Shown in pieces: positions 23,106 to 35,822 of a stretch of 64,000 nt of DNA. Under the pieces are notes generated by a model that saw only the letters and a program-made list of their open reading frames with translations, searched no databases and had not been told where the DNA came from. The stretch's first letter is position 1; each line of letters starts with the position of its first letter. The DNA comes from Lampris incognitus (lineage: Eukaryota; Chordata; Actinopteri; Lampriformes; Lampridae), in the NCBI RefSeq assembly GCF_029633865.1, contig NC_079214.1:16615936-16679935 (forward strand), in the 5' to 3' direction. The translations under genes were made by a program, and so were the position numbers.

Positions 23106-24059
23106 ATGGATGAATGAATGAATGAAGGTAGGGATGAGGGTGAAAGGACAGGTTCTGGTTGTAACCCAGCAGTTACGAGAAACAGGCGTGACTGTAACAG
23201 CTTAGGTCATGTCTACTTTTTGGCAGGAAATGTAATCTGGTGTATTAAACTTTGTCACGTCCTTCAAATGGAAAATGTTCTCTTTTTTTTTTGGTATTCA
23301 TTTTCTCTCCAAAATGTGAACCACATTTTTGCATCAGCTGTTGACTGCAAGGCAAAAATGCAGCATCGCTTTCCTTTCATCGCTCATATAAGCCTTTTGT
23401 CCCACGGCAGGGGCGAACAGTTCTGAGCACGGGGAGGAAGGGTTCCATTGGTATTTCCACCTGGATTTGGTCTGGCACAGAATGCCGACACACCGTGCCC
23501 AGCATGGTCTGGTGGGATGGCTTAATGACGTAGGTATTCGCTGACTGGTTTCACATTTATATCAGTTTTGTGACTCCCCATCAGGTCTCTTCACATCCTC
23601 TTCCAGGACAGCTATGTTGGCAGAAAAAGGAATAAAAAATGCCCGAGATGGTGTCATGGTCAGTGGAGGATACACTTGCACTAACTGACATCTGATAAGA
23701 CAAAAACATTCATGATCAGTTGGAAGGAGCAAAGAGAAATGAGAAAGTGTTAGCTAACCCACTGCGTCACCTGCTGTCATCATTGTAGTTCTTCCAATAG
23801 ATAGACAAAGAAAACGGTAGCCGTTTCCATGAGTCCAGAGCAGTGCGCAACGGCACGATGCAGTCCTGGTAACTGTTCGGCCTCACTGAGGAAGAGACTC
23901 CAATGACTTCAGATACAATATATACAACCCAGGGTCTGAAGCATTTAACTATGTTTTGGTGCTGGCCCTACAGTATTAAGGCTTTCAAGATATATTCATC
24001 ATTTTGTAAGCCGACCTAGAACATAGTGCCATGTGCTTGTATGGCACCACGTTCACCTG
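23106..24059. other. Gene-free stretch
   Basis: No domain-bearing frame and no repeat family recognised. Confidence 0.4.
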
Positions 24060-24388
24060 GGCATGGTGGCCCAGTGGTTAGCACTGGTGCCTCCCAACAA
24101 GAAGGTCCTGGGTTCGAACCCCCTGGCCGTCCCAGGTCCTTTCTGTGTGGAGTTTGCATGTTCTCCCCATGTCTGCATGGGTTCGGGTGCTCCGGTTTCC
24201 TCCCACCATTAAAAAGACATGCATGTTAGGGTTAATACTCCTGCCTGTACCCCTGAGCAAGGCACTGGAAAGAACTGGAGTTGGTCCTTGGGCGCTGTAT
24301 GGCAGTTGCCCACTGCTCCTATACAATAGGATGGGTTAAATGCAGAGAGGAATTTCGCTGTATTTATATACAGTGCCAAATAAAGTGT
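24060..24388 (+). mobile_element. tRNA-derived SINE, family B, copy 2
   Basis: Head GGTGGCCCAGTGGTTAGC, B box GGTTCGAACCC, family body, and an end in AATAAAGTG. It lies directly beside copy 3 in the same orientation. Confidence 0.75.
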
Positions 24389-24392
24389 CTTT

Positions 24393-24765
24393 GGGTGGCA
24401 CGGTGGCCAAGTGGTTAGCGCTGTCGCCTCACAGCAAGAAGGTCCTGGGTTTGACCTCCGGGGTTGTCCAACCTTGGGGGTCATTCCAGGTTGTCCTCAG
24501 TGTGGAGTTTGCATGTTCTCCCCGTGTCTGTGGTGGGCTTTCTCTGGGTGCTCCGGTTTCCCCCACCATCAAAAAGACATGCATGTTAGGGTTAATATTC
24601 CTGTCTGTGCCCCTGACCGAGGCATGGCAAGACGAACTGGAGTTGGTCCCCGGGTGCTGCACGGCGGCTGCCCACTGCTCTTAGCTACACAGCTAGGATT
24701 GGTTAATGGGTTAAATGCAGAGCTGAATTTCCCCAACAGGGATTAATAAAGTATATATATATATA
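24393..24765 (+). mobile_element. tRNA-derived SINE, family B, copy 3
   Basis: Head GGCACGGTGGCCAAGTGG through the TAATAAAGTATATATAT end. Tandem neighbour of copy 2. Confidence 0.8.
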
Positions 24766-26454
24766 AAAGTTTGCCTTTGATAGTGTCCATCCTCCTCAAC
24801 CATGGGGTTGTGGGATGGTGGGGCAGGGTCTTGGGTGTAAAGGGAACTGGAAGTGCCAAATTGGGAGAAAGAACATTGTGTTGGCAGTTTTAATATGGTC
24901 AAGTTTTTGGAAAGCTGTCTGCCAAGATTGTTAAATGGGATGAAAGTTTCTCTTTTTTTTGGCCCACCTCCCACCCACATCTTCAGAGGTCAACTTTGTT
25001 TTCATTTACATGTAGGATTGATGCCTCTTGAAGAGGAGGATGAACACCAAAACTGGAAAAAACAAAGACCAGAAGAAAAAGCTGGAAACATCCATAAGAA
25101 CAACACGACAAGGGTAATTAAATAAAACAGGACATAACCAAACAATAAAACAATAAACAGAAAACTAACAAAAGATCGACATTCAAAAGGAGAGGGGGGG
25201 GGAATCAAGAAAAACAATTGTAACAATAATAATAACAATAATAATAATACTAATAATTTTAAAAAAACGCTTTGGGGGGCAGATAACTTGGATAGATCTA
25301 GTCGTATATGTGTTTGCTTACATGCATGTGTTTTGACTCTGAGCCTGGCAGCACTAGTGCAGCACCCACCCACAGCTGTCCAGCGCCCCAGCCCCTGCCG
25401 CTACCAGGCCCACCCCACCAAACACGGCAGGGAGACGGAGCCCAAGATGGTGCACACTGCCAAGGACAAAGACACCCATTCCATAAGCAAGACCTGGACA
25501 AAGAGGGGGAGGCGGGGCAGCCGCCCCAACAATACGGTCCTGACCGCCAGATCCCTGCAGCCAGCCGCAACTTCCAAACAAACGAGAGGGCAGCCCCAAC
25601 CGTTGAATCCAGTCTCAGGAGAAGACGCTATGTTCAGACAATGGTTGACTGTGGGGACTGCAATGCATTACAAAGTTACAAGGTTCTTTTCTGTTCAGAT
25701 GGGGGGGGGGTTGGCTGTGCCTGGTGGACGGGGGTGTGGCGCTGGCCAGTGGGATCCAGACTCTGGGGTGGATTTTTTTTCTCCCTATGCTTATCTATGG
25801 GTCTTAGTGGAATAGTGGGCTGTACAACTTAAATGCATGCAGGGCCATGAGCAGCCATGCTCAGAGTGAAAAACAAAGTCCCAGGCTGTGAAGAAGAAAT
25901 ATTCAAGCAGCAAACTGATGTGAGGATCAGCCTAACTCCTCAGATCACTTCTATTCTGGTGAACATGGATGCCCCTCTTCTCAACAAACCCTGAAATCCC
26001 TTTCTAAACCGCTTTTAGCTGCACTTTATTTAAGCTCGACAAGACTTCTTTTTGAAGAAACTGACTTCAAAACAAGTCAATTTCCAACATTCCATATATT
26101 GCAAAAAAGGAGGGAAGGAGAAGAAAAAAGAAAAACAAAGGAGGGAGGGGAAGAGAAAAGGAAGAAAAAAAAGAAGAGAAAGAGGTACGGAGGAGAAGGG
26201 GAACAGGAAAGAAGAAAATAAAGAGAAAGGATGGGAAAAAAAGGGGAGTGGATGGATAAAACTGCGTGGCAAGCACCCTGCCTAACAGCATCCTGGTACA
26301 TGGAAGGAGCGGGACTAAGAAATGCCGGCAGTCTTATCGCAGCTGCCTTACACCTCGGATACACACCAAGGCTGACCACGTGAAGACTCACAACCAGCAG
26401 AAGAGCTAAGAGGTCCCACTGTTTCACAGAGGAGGTGAAACTGGAACAAGTTGG
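24766..26454. other. Gene-free stretch with a 150-bp purine tract
   Basis: Long GC-rich frames at 25,288-25,832 on both strands lack any recognised domain. At 26,101-26,250 the + strand is almost pure A/G. On the minus strand an AATAAA (plus TTTATT at 26,025-26,030) could be a distal poly(A) signal of stk16. Confidence 0.35.
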
Positions 26455-26901
26455 CCTAGCTGGTTGAAAAAGTGATGGCAGCTGTCATACATTACGTCCC
26501 TCTACCAGTTTAGACACACTCGGCTGAAGAAGTACTCCAGACAGCTCTCAGCGTTGACTGTGGCAGAGAAGCAGCAGGGATTAGCGGTGGAGTTGGAGCC
26601 AGGGAGCAGCTTCAATGTGTTCTTCTCTGTGGTGCTGGGTTTGGTAGCAACAGAGGTTGATGCTGAAACCGTCTTTCTACAGATCCACCTGAAGCCTGCG
26701 TTTGTGGCCAAGGGCAAACCTCAGAAGCTTTTGTGGACTCGCTGGCTGAATTGCATCAGTGATTACCTCCGCTGTCTCCCAAGGGATGAGTTTCTGAAGT
26801 TTCTACTCAAGCAGTTACACAAGACTCCATTATATCAAAAGAAGTCAAACTCAAACAGAAGTGTGCAAAGTTATTCCAAGGCGGTTTTGACCCATATGTA
26901 G
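26455..26901 (+). pseudogene. cenpl: CENP-L-like fragment (single block)
   Basis: CENP-L is a kinetochore protein of the constitutive centromere-associated network (partner of CENP-N). A translated block from about 26,480 reads TSLYQFRHTRLKKYSRQL, then VAEKQQGLAVELEPGSSFNV, then LLWTRWLNCISD. This follows the middle of vertebrate CENP-L (compare the human KEYARQL...VAEKQKGLAVEV...LWTGW pattern, from memory). After about 26,755 the similarity stops and the frame ends at 26,901 without the family's C-terminal half. No further cenpl exon was recognised nearby. It ends 16 bp from the stk16 stop codon, which is convergent. It may be a retained exon of a damaged gene or a duplicated fragment; an intact gene with unseen exons is less likely. 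Confidence 0.55.
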
Positions 26902-26916
26902 TGAGTGGGGGTGGGT

Positions 26917-29900
26917 TCAGACCATGTTAGTTTGTGTGTTGGGGCTTCGGCTCTTCAGATCTTGGACCTGATCAAGAACCAAGTTGATGTCGGGTCTCTC
27001 CTGGGGATTGGACACCATTATAGATTCAAGTAGCATCTGTAGACCCTCAGAGTAACTAGACATGAAAAAAGCACAAAACACAAATGAATAAGAATAGATC
27101 AGAGAAATCCCATTAATAGACACAATTACAAGACAAATGGGATATTTGGAAGTCTGAATCTGTTTGTATAGTACAAAATATCTGATCAGCTGCATAGGCA
27201 AGGGGAGGTAAGGCAGCAGCTGTCCTTGAGAGAGAGCTCTTCTGTTTTGAATGGCTTCATTCCTTCGCTTGACCACTAGTCCTTACACCTAAGAGCAGAA
27301 GGCTTAATTTGTTTATCACTTGAGGGCAGGGAAGAGAAAACAAAAACGGAACTTCATTCAGTCCTAGATTCCTGAGTGTCAGGATATGCAATCTATTAAC
27401 TGAAAAATCAATACTTTAAATGTGATAGGAAAAAAAATAAAGCAAAAGATCCTGTAGGCAAAGGATTTAATGACTGCAAGTATTTCAATCAATCACGATG
27501 TCCCTTCCTGCTGGCACTTAAAATCAGAAATTCTTTTATTGCCATGTGCACTAGAAATGTAGTTTGGCGTTGTTGGTTGGGTATAGTTTTGAGTACAAGA
27601 AAAATACAAAAATACTGGGGGGGGGGGGGGTTCTGTTGATTAGTCCGGCTGCAACAGGGAAGAAACTGTTTTTGTGGCATGAGGTTTTAGTCCTGATGGA
27701 TCTCAGTCTCTTGCCAGAGGGCAGAGTCTCAAAAAGGTGATGTCCAGGGTGGGAAGGATCAGCAACAATCTTCCTTGCCCACCTCAAGGTCCTGGAGCGA
27801 TGGGAGGTGCCAGCTGATCACCTTCAAATTATGCATTGCAGCCTACCCTGGTCCCTGTCAGTGGCAGCAGTGTACCAGACGGTGATCAGGCAGGCTGCAG
27901 CGCATCAGTGACAGCGACTGTGTTGCACTGAGTGGACTGTGTTGTTAACTGTTTGTGTTTTGTTTTTCTGGCTTTGTTCTTTCTGTTTTTGTATGTTTTT
28001 GGTGGTGTCGTTTTTGGGAATTTTGGGATGTTTGTTTTTGTCTTTTGTGTCGCACTGCTGTGCGCTGGGGGAAATGGAATTTCGTTTCTTTTGTGTGTGC
28101 AAGTACATGAAAGAAATGACAATAATTATTCCTGATTCCTGATCATTCGCTCGGGGGTAAAGGTGATCGGCTGCCACCTCCCATCTCTTCAAGACCTGTA
28201 TGCTAGAACCCTGCGTGGCCTGTTTCCTTAATCCCGCTCCTGCTGGATTTCTGACCATTACCCCCCACTCCCACAATGTGTATGTCCACTCCCGCCTGCA
28301 CCCGCAAACATTCTGACCATTCACTCCTGAACAAGAGTTCTATTTATTTCTCCCATCCCGCAGGGAAAACACGTTATTTTACTGTGTAGTATTAATAAAG
28401 TGATGCACACCTTTTGGTAATCAACATAGCCAAATTACATTCTAGTGCATAAATACATTCATACTAGTGCAATAATTACAGTTATTCTAGTGCAATAAGT
28501 ACACCTACTCCAGGGCAAAATTACATTGTATATTTTACTTAATATTTTAGAATGTTGTTAGCTGTGGCTTTTTGTTTTGCTGAGGTTGTTTTATTTCCCT
28601 GTTTATTTTAACACACTGTTCAGGCAGCACTCCTAATTTTGTTGTATGGGAAAAAAAGAAAGAAAGCCACTTTATTTGACGTTGTATTCTTACAACGAAC
28701 TGTATTCTTACAATGAGTTTGTTCTCTGCATTTAACATATCCTCTTGTATAGGAGCAGTACGCAGCTGCAGCGCCCGGGGACCAACTCCAGTTCTTCTTT
28801 CCATTGCCTTGCTCAGGGGCACAGACAGGAGTGTCAACCCTAACATGCATGTTTTTTGACTGTGGGAGGAAACCGGAACACCTGGAGGAAAGCCACACAG
28901 ACACAGGGAGAACATGCAAACTCCACACAGAAACGACCTGGGACAGCCTGGGGTTCAAACCCAGGACCTTCTTGCTGTGAGGCAACAGTGCTAACCACTG
29001 GGCCACCGTGCCGCCACAAAAAGGCTTTCTATTCTATTCTATGTCAACAAAGCCTTGCCTTACCCAGCGATTAAGTCATGTCTCTTCAGCAAAGTGGGAC
29101 ACATTCCTTGATAGGATCTTGTTTAATATGTGCAGGAAGAAGTGCTTTATCTCTGAAGGAGAGTTTACTTTGACCAGCGAGAATGGAGCAGGTATGTCCC
29201 CTCAACCCTGATGAATCCGATTTGTGCCCATTGTAGATCAATACTTTTCCAAATTTGTCGCAACTAAAAACGTCCAGTTCGTTTCCGTTTTTGTCAGTAA
29301 CGACTGAGAAATTTTTTCAAAATGTCAGACTTGCCTTCCTTTGTTTTTGCATTGTAATGGCCTGCTTTGATCTTCTTTTCAACATCATTTGTTGACTTCA
29401 TCCTTCTGGTTAGAGCTAGCTATATCCCGAGACCCGCAGTTTATTTTTCGACGGCTCGCAACAAAGTTAAAACTGCCCGCTCCCGTGAGATTTGCATTGG
29501 GTCCTGCGGGATCCCAATCCCAACGCAGTCCTCTACTGCACACCTCCGGGACCTTGAGGCGGGCAGGGAAGATCGTTGCCAACCACTTCCATGCAGGACG
29601 TGGCCATTGTGCAGTAAAGAAGCCTTGTGTTCCAACCAGGCGGTTCAAATCTTAATACATCTATGAAGATTTTAATGGTTTAGGACCAGAGTACATTGCA
29701 AATTCTGTCATTTTATATCCCTTCACAAGCCCTTAGGTCCTCTGCTGCTGGTTTCCTAAACACTCACAGCCCCACCAAGATGAAAATTGGCAGCTCAGCC
29801 TTTCTCAACTATAGCCCAAAAAAGCGGAACTCTATCCTAAGGATAATTTAGAGGCGGGCTCGGTTAATATTTTCAAAAGACAACACATAGCGACACGGTG

Positions 29901-32900
29901 TCCCAGTAGTTAGCGCTGTCGCCTCACAGCAAGAAGGTCCTGGGTTTGAACCCTGGGGTTGTCCACCCTTGGGGGTCATCCCAGGTCATCCCCGTGTGGA
30001 GTTTGCATGTTCTCCATGTGTCTGCGGTGGGTTTTCTCCGGGTGTTCCGGTTTCCCCCACCATCAAAAGAAACATGCATGTTAGCGTTAATACTTCCATT
30101 TGTGCCCCTAACCAAGGCAATGGGAAAAGAACTGGAGTTGGTCCCCGGGTGCAGCATGAAGCCGGCAGCCCACTCCTCCTAGCTACACAGATCACAGCTA
30201 GAATGGGTTAATTTGCAGTAACTGAATTTCCCCAAGGGGATTAATAACGGAAACAAACTTAATTAGTATATTTAACATATACATTTAACCATGCAATAAA
30301 TAAATCAATTAGCATTACTTATTATTTTTCAGCCAATTTTCATGATTATTCTAATTTTTACTTCGGCTTTTGACACTCTATTTTAAATTGTTTTCATTGG
30401 TGCTTTTTCTGTCCCTGTTCATTTTCGTTTTGTTTGTTCTTTCAACCAATTTCTATCTTTATAAATCTTTTCTAACGTAAAGCACTTTGAGCTTCATTTT
30501 ATGTATAAAAGGCACTCTACATGTTTATATTTATTAAGTTTAGTAAGAGACATGGAAAAACCAGGAATTGTTCATACCACTGTCCAATGCAGAGTGACAC
30601 CATGCCTCAAAAAAGAAACATCCTTTCTATGACAGCTTAGCAGCTCAAGCCTGAGGACTGACCTGCAAGTCTGTGGGATGGCCACAGGATTCTGGACGGC
30701 CAAGGCAACACTGTCTCCCTTCTGAAACACCAGGTCATATGGCCCCTCTAACATCATCATGCAGTAAAGGACACAGCCAAGCGACTGGAAGGGAGGATGT
30801 TAAGAGATTGGAAGGTGAGACAACGGGATTGACAGCAGAGGAGGAAGGTGAGGACAAATAAGACCAATTACTAAAATGTCTGCAAAATCACACGTTTCAA
30901 GAAAATATCACAGTTTGACCTGAGGTTTTAGAGACATCGTGTCATATACCATTAATCAATAAGGTATGAGTGTTAAATACACCATGCACAAGTAACATCT
31001 TAAAAGGAACTGAATTCTGTAAAATCTTACCCAGATATCCGTGCGCTCATCAATGATGCAGTGGCTCTCTACATTGAAGAGTTCAGGAGCCCTGTAGGAA
31101 ATAGTACACCGCTGGGCTGCCCAATCCTGAATGGTCATGGCTTCCCTGGTTCCCCTCACCTACAATCAATTCACGGTTGTTATCAATATCTTCACATGTG
31201 ACTGGTCCTTTACAGGACCTGTTCAGGAGATGAGTGCTGATAAAATGAAAATATTACATTTTCACTAAAACGGATACAGCAATGGCTAGAGGTCAGAAAA
31301 GTGAGCTCAACATCAGGTGGTTCTCTGAATCCCAGGGCTGGCTAAGATAATGGTTTTAGGGAAAGTGACAACTTTTATCAAGATGCCGTTGAGCAAAGTA
31401 CAAACCTCCAGCTGCTACACCAGAGCTGCACAATGAACAGCAGTGAAAGAATGTTTCTATGGGGTTACTCACAGGTGTAAATATGTCAAACTGCGTGAAT
31501 ATGAAGCAGGATTTTGTTGGAAAATAGCATACAAACTGAGAGGACAACTATAAAAGTTTTAGAATATTGCCTTGTAAACAGTTTTTATGCCTTAAATGCT
31601 GCTCATAAAAGAACAGACAGTACTTGTAAAAATGAAAAGGTTTGATATGGCACAGGTACAGAGTGAAATAATTTGCCAGGAGACCACTTTAACACTAAAA
31701 AAATCAATATGCAAATGACTCATGAAAAAAAGCAATTAAAAAATACAATACATTGTCGCAAATCCAAAAAAGAGCAATAAAAGTACTTAAATCAGTTTAA
31801 TCAGCTTAACCCGTCAGGCAGGTTATTCCAAAGTCAGGGCAAAGACCTATCACCTCTTCTCTTTTAATCTATTCATCTGAAATACCCACTAGTCAGCTTC
31901 ACATGAATGACTATTTACATCACAAGCGTGCCCTTGCTCTTCTTCTTTCTCTTCTCTGTCACTAAAAACAGCCATGCACTTTCTGTTATCACTACCTCCC
32001 CCATGTGGAACCATCATAGCGCTGCTATTCCTATTCTTGTCAATATTACCAACAGACTGTCCTACCCTAATTTTCATTTACCCCCTGCCCAGCCTGATAA
32101 CACGGTGCATAGAAAAACTATTTGGCATGGAGTAAATGCAAATAATTTAATTAACGTTGAATGCTCTTCTTTGAATAAGTCCATAATGGCACACATGACT
32201 CCCACCCACATTAAGGTTGCATGAGGGATTATAATGGTTGCATGAGGGATTATAATGGCGCAGCTTAAGATGCAAGAACAAAATATTTCTTCACTCTGAT
32301 CTCCAGCAATTACCATTACTCTAGAATCCTGTTTAGGACTATTGACTGTGTTGTTGGTGCTCCTCAGAACTCTGACAGGTATGCTTCTCCTGAACTTTGT
32401 GACCGATTTTTAACCTATTTTGATGACAAAATCAATCAAATTAGATCAATGATCATCACCAGTCAACCTCTTGTGAGAGCTCCTAAATCTAAGAGATTAG
32501 TAGAACCCACCCCAAGCCCATCTATTGGTTCCCAACTGCTTTGGTCTCTCCCCTCCTTAATAAAACCAAACCTAGATCCAACAACAACTACAGACCCATC
32601 TCCAAATTCCTAGTTCTTTTCAAAGTCGCTGAAAATAATTTGTATTCCACCTGCTGATTGCTCAACTCAGTAGTAAACAGTCTTTTTGAAAAATTTCAAT
32701 CAGGCTTCTGTGCCCTTCACCACACAGAGACTCCCCTCCTGAAAGTCAGCAATGACCTCTTGTTGGCAGTTGATTCAGGTAACTGCTCAATCCTGGTCCT
32801 CCTGGACTTGAGCTCTGCCTTCGACACCACTGATCATTCTGTCCTCTTAAACCCTTTGGAGGGCTGCGTAGGCACCTCCAGTGTTGCCCTTAAGTGGTTC

Positions 32901-35822
32901 ACCTATTTAACTGATAGACACTTCTCTGTTTGTATAGGTGATTCTGTGTCATCCCCGGCTCCTTTCCTTCCTTTTTCTCCCTTTATATGCTCCCTCTGGG
33001 TTACATCATACGCAACCATAACATTCGAGTTTGAATGTTGATTAATGTACATTGTCCCTTCCCAAATAAACATTTAAAAAAAATCAGTTGCATCAATATG
33101 CTGACAACACACAACTTTACCTGCCAATCAAACTTAATGACAAAACCAGCCTAAAAACCCTTCATAACTGCTTAGCAGATATCAAAAGTTGGATGTCTGA
33201 CAACTTTCTCCAGCTCAATGACATCAAATCTGCGGTCATCCTCTTTGCCTCCTACCATACTAGGGCTCAAATTGATAATAATGTTCTTGGTCCACTGGCC
33301 TCCAATTTAAAGCCCTCTGCCAGAAACCTTGGCAGTCAAATATAATTGACCCTGATCTTAAACTAGACTTACATGTAAAAAAGGTTGTCCAATCGTGTTT
33401 TTATCAATTATGGAATATCACCAAAATCAAATCGGTTGTTTCATTCACTGATCTGGTGAAGGTTGTTCATACATTTATCTCATCACGCCTTGACTACTGC
33501 AACTCCCTGTACACATCTCTCCCAAAAATCTCTCCATTCATGTGGCTGGGAGGTTCGTATCCCAGACTCGCCGTAACCAGTCACGGCCAGAGCGTCCACA
33601 GGGTAAGGCATTCATTAGGCCACCCTTACCCGAGGGATAGTGGGTGTAGATCGGTGTAGTGTTCGGGGACTCGTCATTCTCCAGCAACCCCTCTCGCCCA
33701 TCTGGGTGCCTGCAGCCAAGCAACCGAAAGCATTCTCCCTACGTCTCCTTCACGGCCTGAAGGTAATGCAATCCATGCGAGGCTTAGCATGTAAAATACA
33801 GAGAGCAGCCGACACGAGTTTGAAAGAAGCTGGTGTTACGACTATCTCCTTCCTGTGGAAACGTGAGCCACGGGAGTTATTCGATAAGAGTTCCAGCCAT
33901 ATGCCATTGGGTTAATCGGGTGTGATAAAGGGAAAAACTAGAAATAAATGTAGAAAAAAAAATCTGTCCATTGTCTCCAATTCATACAAAATGTTGCAGC
34001 TTGGCCCTTAACTGGTTCCAAAAAATGTGACCACATTACGCCCATTTTAGCTTCTTTACATTGGCTGCCCGTGTCTTTTAGAATTGATTTTAAAATCCTT
34101 TTAACCACTTTAAGACCCTGTGTAGTTTGGCACCTCCTTATATCGCTGAGCTGCTCTCCCCATATGACCAAACGCGCTGCCTGAGATCCTCAGGAAAAAC
34201 TCTTTTATCCATTCCAAAGTCACGGCTAAAAACGAAAAGTGACTGTGCATTTGTTGTTAGAACCCCCAGCCTTTGGAATTCCCTGCCCGAGAAGATCAGG
34301 TATGTTGAATCGGTGCCCCGTTTTAAGTCACTCCTCAAAACACACCTGTATAAAGCTGCTTTTAATTCTAGATTTTTGATGCTTTTTTGTTTCTACTTAT
34401 TTATTTTTTGTTTGGTTGTTTGATTCATTTTACTGTATTCATATTTGTAACTGCCCTTGTAATTCTTGCTTTGTTAATTGACTGTCTCCCCCCCCCCATG
34501 TCTTTCATTACTTTATGTATGTTGAGCACTTTGTAACTCTGTTTTAAAAGTGCTACATAAATAAAATTATTATCAAAGTTATTATTATCCCTCCAGAAGG
34601 ACTTTAGGTGGTTCGTATGATGTTAAATCTGAGTGCCACAGCTATGTGCTTGACCTACTCTAAATGCTAAAAATGCAGAGTAAAGGTTTAGAATCCATGT
34701 TTCTAAGGCCCGACTCCTCACCTCAATTCTGGCTCTGTTCATTGAACCAAGGTCCATTAAAACTGGTCTGTCATCCTCCTCCAAGAGCACGTTTGTAGGT
34801 TTCAGGTCCCTAACAAACATCATAACAGAGAATGTTTGAGTGTAAGTTTGAGTAAAAGAGGGCATAGGCAATGACAACAGATGGAAGATGAAAAATAAAA
34901 CTGTAGAATAGAGTTTTTAAAAATGTAGTTATAGTGTAAAATGAGTTTAAAAGAGTGTTTCAGCAGATATAGATCTATTTTAGAGCTCTGCCCAATCAAT
35001 AAGATCCATTACACCCACCATAACTATTCTAGCTTTATATTTTATCGAACATGTAACAGAAGATATATTCAAGTGTTTTTGAAACCATTGTTACAACAAT
35101 GGATTTGTATTCATTGTTAAGTACTTGCAATTGTGTATGCATGAATATGAGAGAAGCTATGGATGTGTGTGTTTGAGAGGAGGGGCTTTACCTGTGTGCA
35201 TAGCCTCTGTCATGAATAGCCTTAAGGCCAGAGCAGATACCATACATGATGTGCAAGATCCGTCTTTCAGGCATGAAGCTCCCTTTGTCTCTAAGCTTTT
35301 CTAGAACTGACCACAGGCTACCTTTCTGTACACACAAACACAACAACATTTTAGAACAACCCCCAACAGACTACTTTTGCAAAACATACAAAAAAAAATA
35401 GATATTGTGCCAACCTACTCTAACATAAGGCAGAAGAAGCCAGGCTTCGCTCTTGCCCCCACGGTCTACAAAGGTATGTGCAGCCAAGCTTAGGATGTTG
35501 GGGTGGTTAAACAGTTGGTGCATTTCAATCTCTGTCTGTGCCTCCTGACGTCCTTCACGGTCGTGGCACAGAATCCTCTTCAGAGCGTAGAACTGCCCAT
35601 CCTGCACCCCCTCTACCAGGTCCACGTAACTAAACCCACTAATAAAGAAACCCAGAGAGGTTGGAGGAGACAGCATTAAATGTTAGCATGGACAGGGGTT
35701 GTAATTACAGGTTGTCTTTGAAGCATTGACTCTTACCCTTCATCTAGCTTCTGGATGAAGAAATATCTCTTGTTGTCGATGGTGATAGAACCACGGGTGC
35801 ATATACACAGAGTCTGACCCAT
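26917..35822 (-). CDS. stk16: Serine/threonine kinase 16 (STK16), 7 coding exons
   Basis: STK16 (PKL12/MPSK1) is a small membrane-anchored Ser/Thr kinase of the NAK family associated with Golgi and TGN secretion. Coding exons on - are 35,822-35,737; 35,638-35,419; 35,325-35,192; 34,809-34,722; 31,159-31,031; 30,784-30,663; 27,055-26,917. All introns are GT-AG, and the exons join in frame to 305 codons plus TGA, the length I recall for human STK16. The N-terminus MGQTLCICTRG keeps the acylation residues Gly2, Cys6 and Cys8. Kinase landmarks are Gly-rich EGGFSYV (about 28-34), VAIK-type Lys49 in FYALKRIL, HRDLKPTN (Asp148), the family's DLG in place of DFG (Asp166), and YRAPELF. The C-terminus ends TQTNMV. 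Introns hold SINE B, LINE and L2 copies. It is divergent from pcnp (3.5 kb apart). Confidence 0.95.
27500..28330. repeat. Dispersed LINE/SINE-tail fragments in stk16 intron 6
   Basis: The segment around 27,520-27,600 reads as a reversed LINE 3' tail. The part at 27,950-28,135 (TTTTGTGTCGCACTGCTGTG; GAAATGACAATAATTATTCC) recurs at 58,345-58,530. Boundaries are uncertain and the family was not named. Confidence 0.45.
28655..29016 (-). mobile_element. tRNA-derived SINE, family B, copy 4
   Basis: Read on - it starts GGCACGGTGGCCCAGTGG, has GGTTTGAACCC as B box, the common body, and an end near an AAATAAAGTGGC word. It lies in stk16 intron 6. Confidence 0.75.
29655..30540 (+). mobile_element. LINE 3' fragment split by a SINE
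   Basis: The left part (29,655-29,885) resembles the end of an L2/Rex1-like reverse transcriptase ORF (LGPEY-type and LWNS-like words). The right part (30,265-30,540) has the family 3' UTR style (AAAGCACTTTGAGCTTCATT; GTATAAAAGGCACTCTAC). The SINE at 29,890-30,250 interrupts it. It lies in stk16 intron 6. Confidence 0.5.
29890..30250 (+). mobile_element. tRNA-derived SINE, family B, copy 5
   Basis: Head GACACGGTGTCCCAGTAG, B box GGTTTGAACCC, family body and CCAAGGGGATTAATAA end. It is inserted in a LINE fragment. Confidence 0.75.
32340..34590 (+). mobile_element. L2-type LINE (Maui-like), 5'-truncated, in stk16 intron 4
   Basis: RT segments characteristic of the vertebrate L2/Maui group are visible: LLVLLDLSSAFDT-type sequence near 32,800, QYADNTQLYLPIKL near 33,090, SRLDYCNSLYTSLP near 33,486. 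A C-terminal KSRLKTKSDCAFVVRTPSLW lies near 34,210-34,280, and the 3' end is GTGCTACATAAATAAAATT at about 34,550. The frame is interrupted many times and the 5' end is missing. A 419-bp element with its own target duplication is inserted at 33,539-33,957. It is antisense to stk16. Confidence 0.8.
33524..33972 (+). mobile_element. 419-bp SINE-like insertion in the L2 LINE, 15-bp TSD
   Basis: AAAAATCTCTCCATT (33,524-33,538) is repeated with one difference at 33,958-33,972. The insert begins with a tRNA-like segment (GGTTCGTATCCCAGAC as B-box region) and ends in an A-rich tail. This is a third tRNA-derived SINE type in the window, seen once. It was not matched to a named family. Confidence 0.65.

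Noticed and set aside
25288-25832. Long GC-rich frames on both strands near 25.3-25.8 kb
   Set aside because: No domain, no splice-site support and open in opposite frames; composition explains them.
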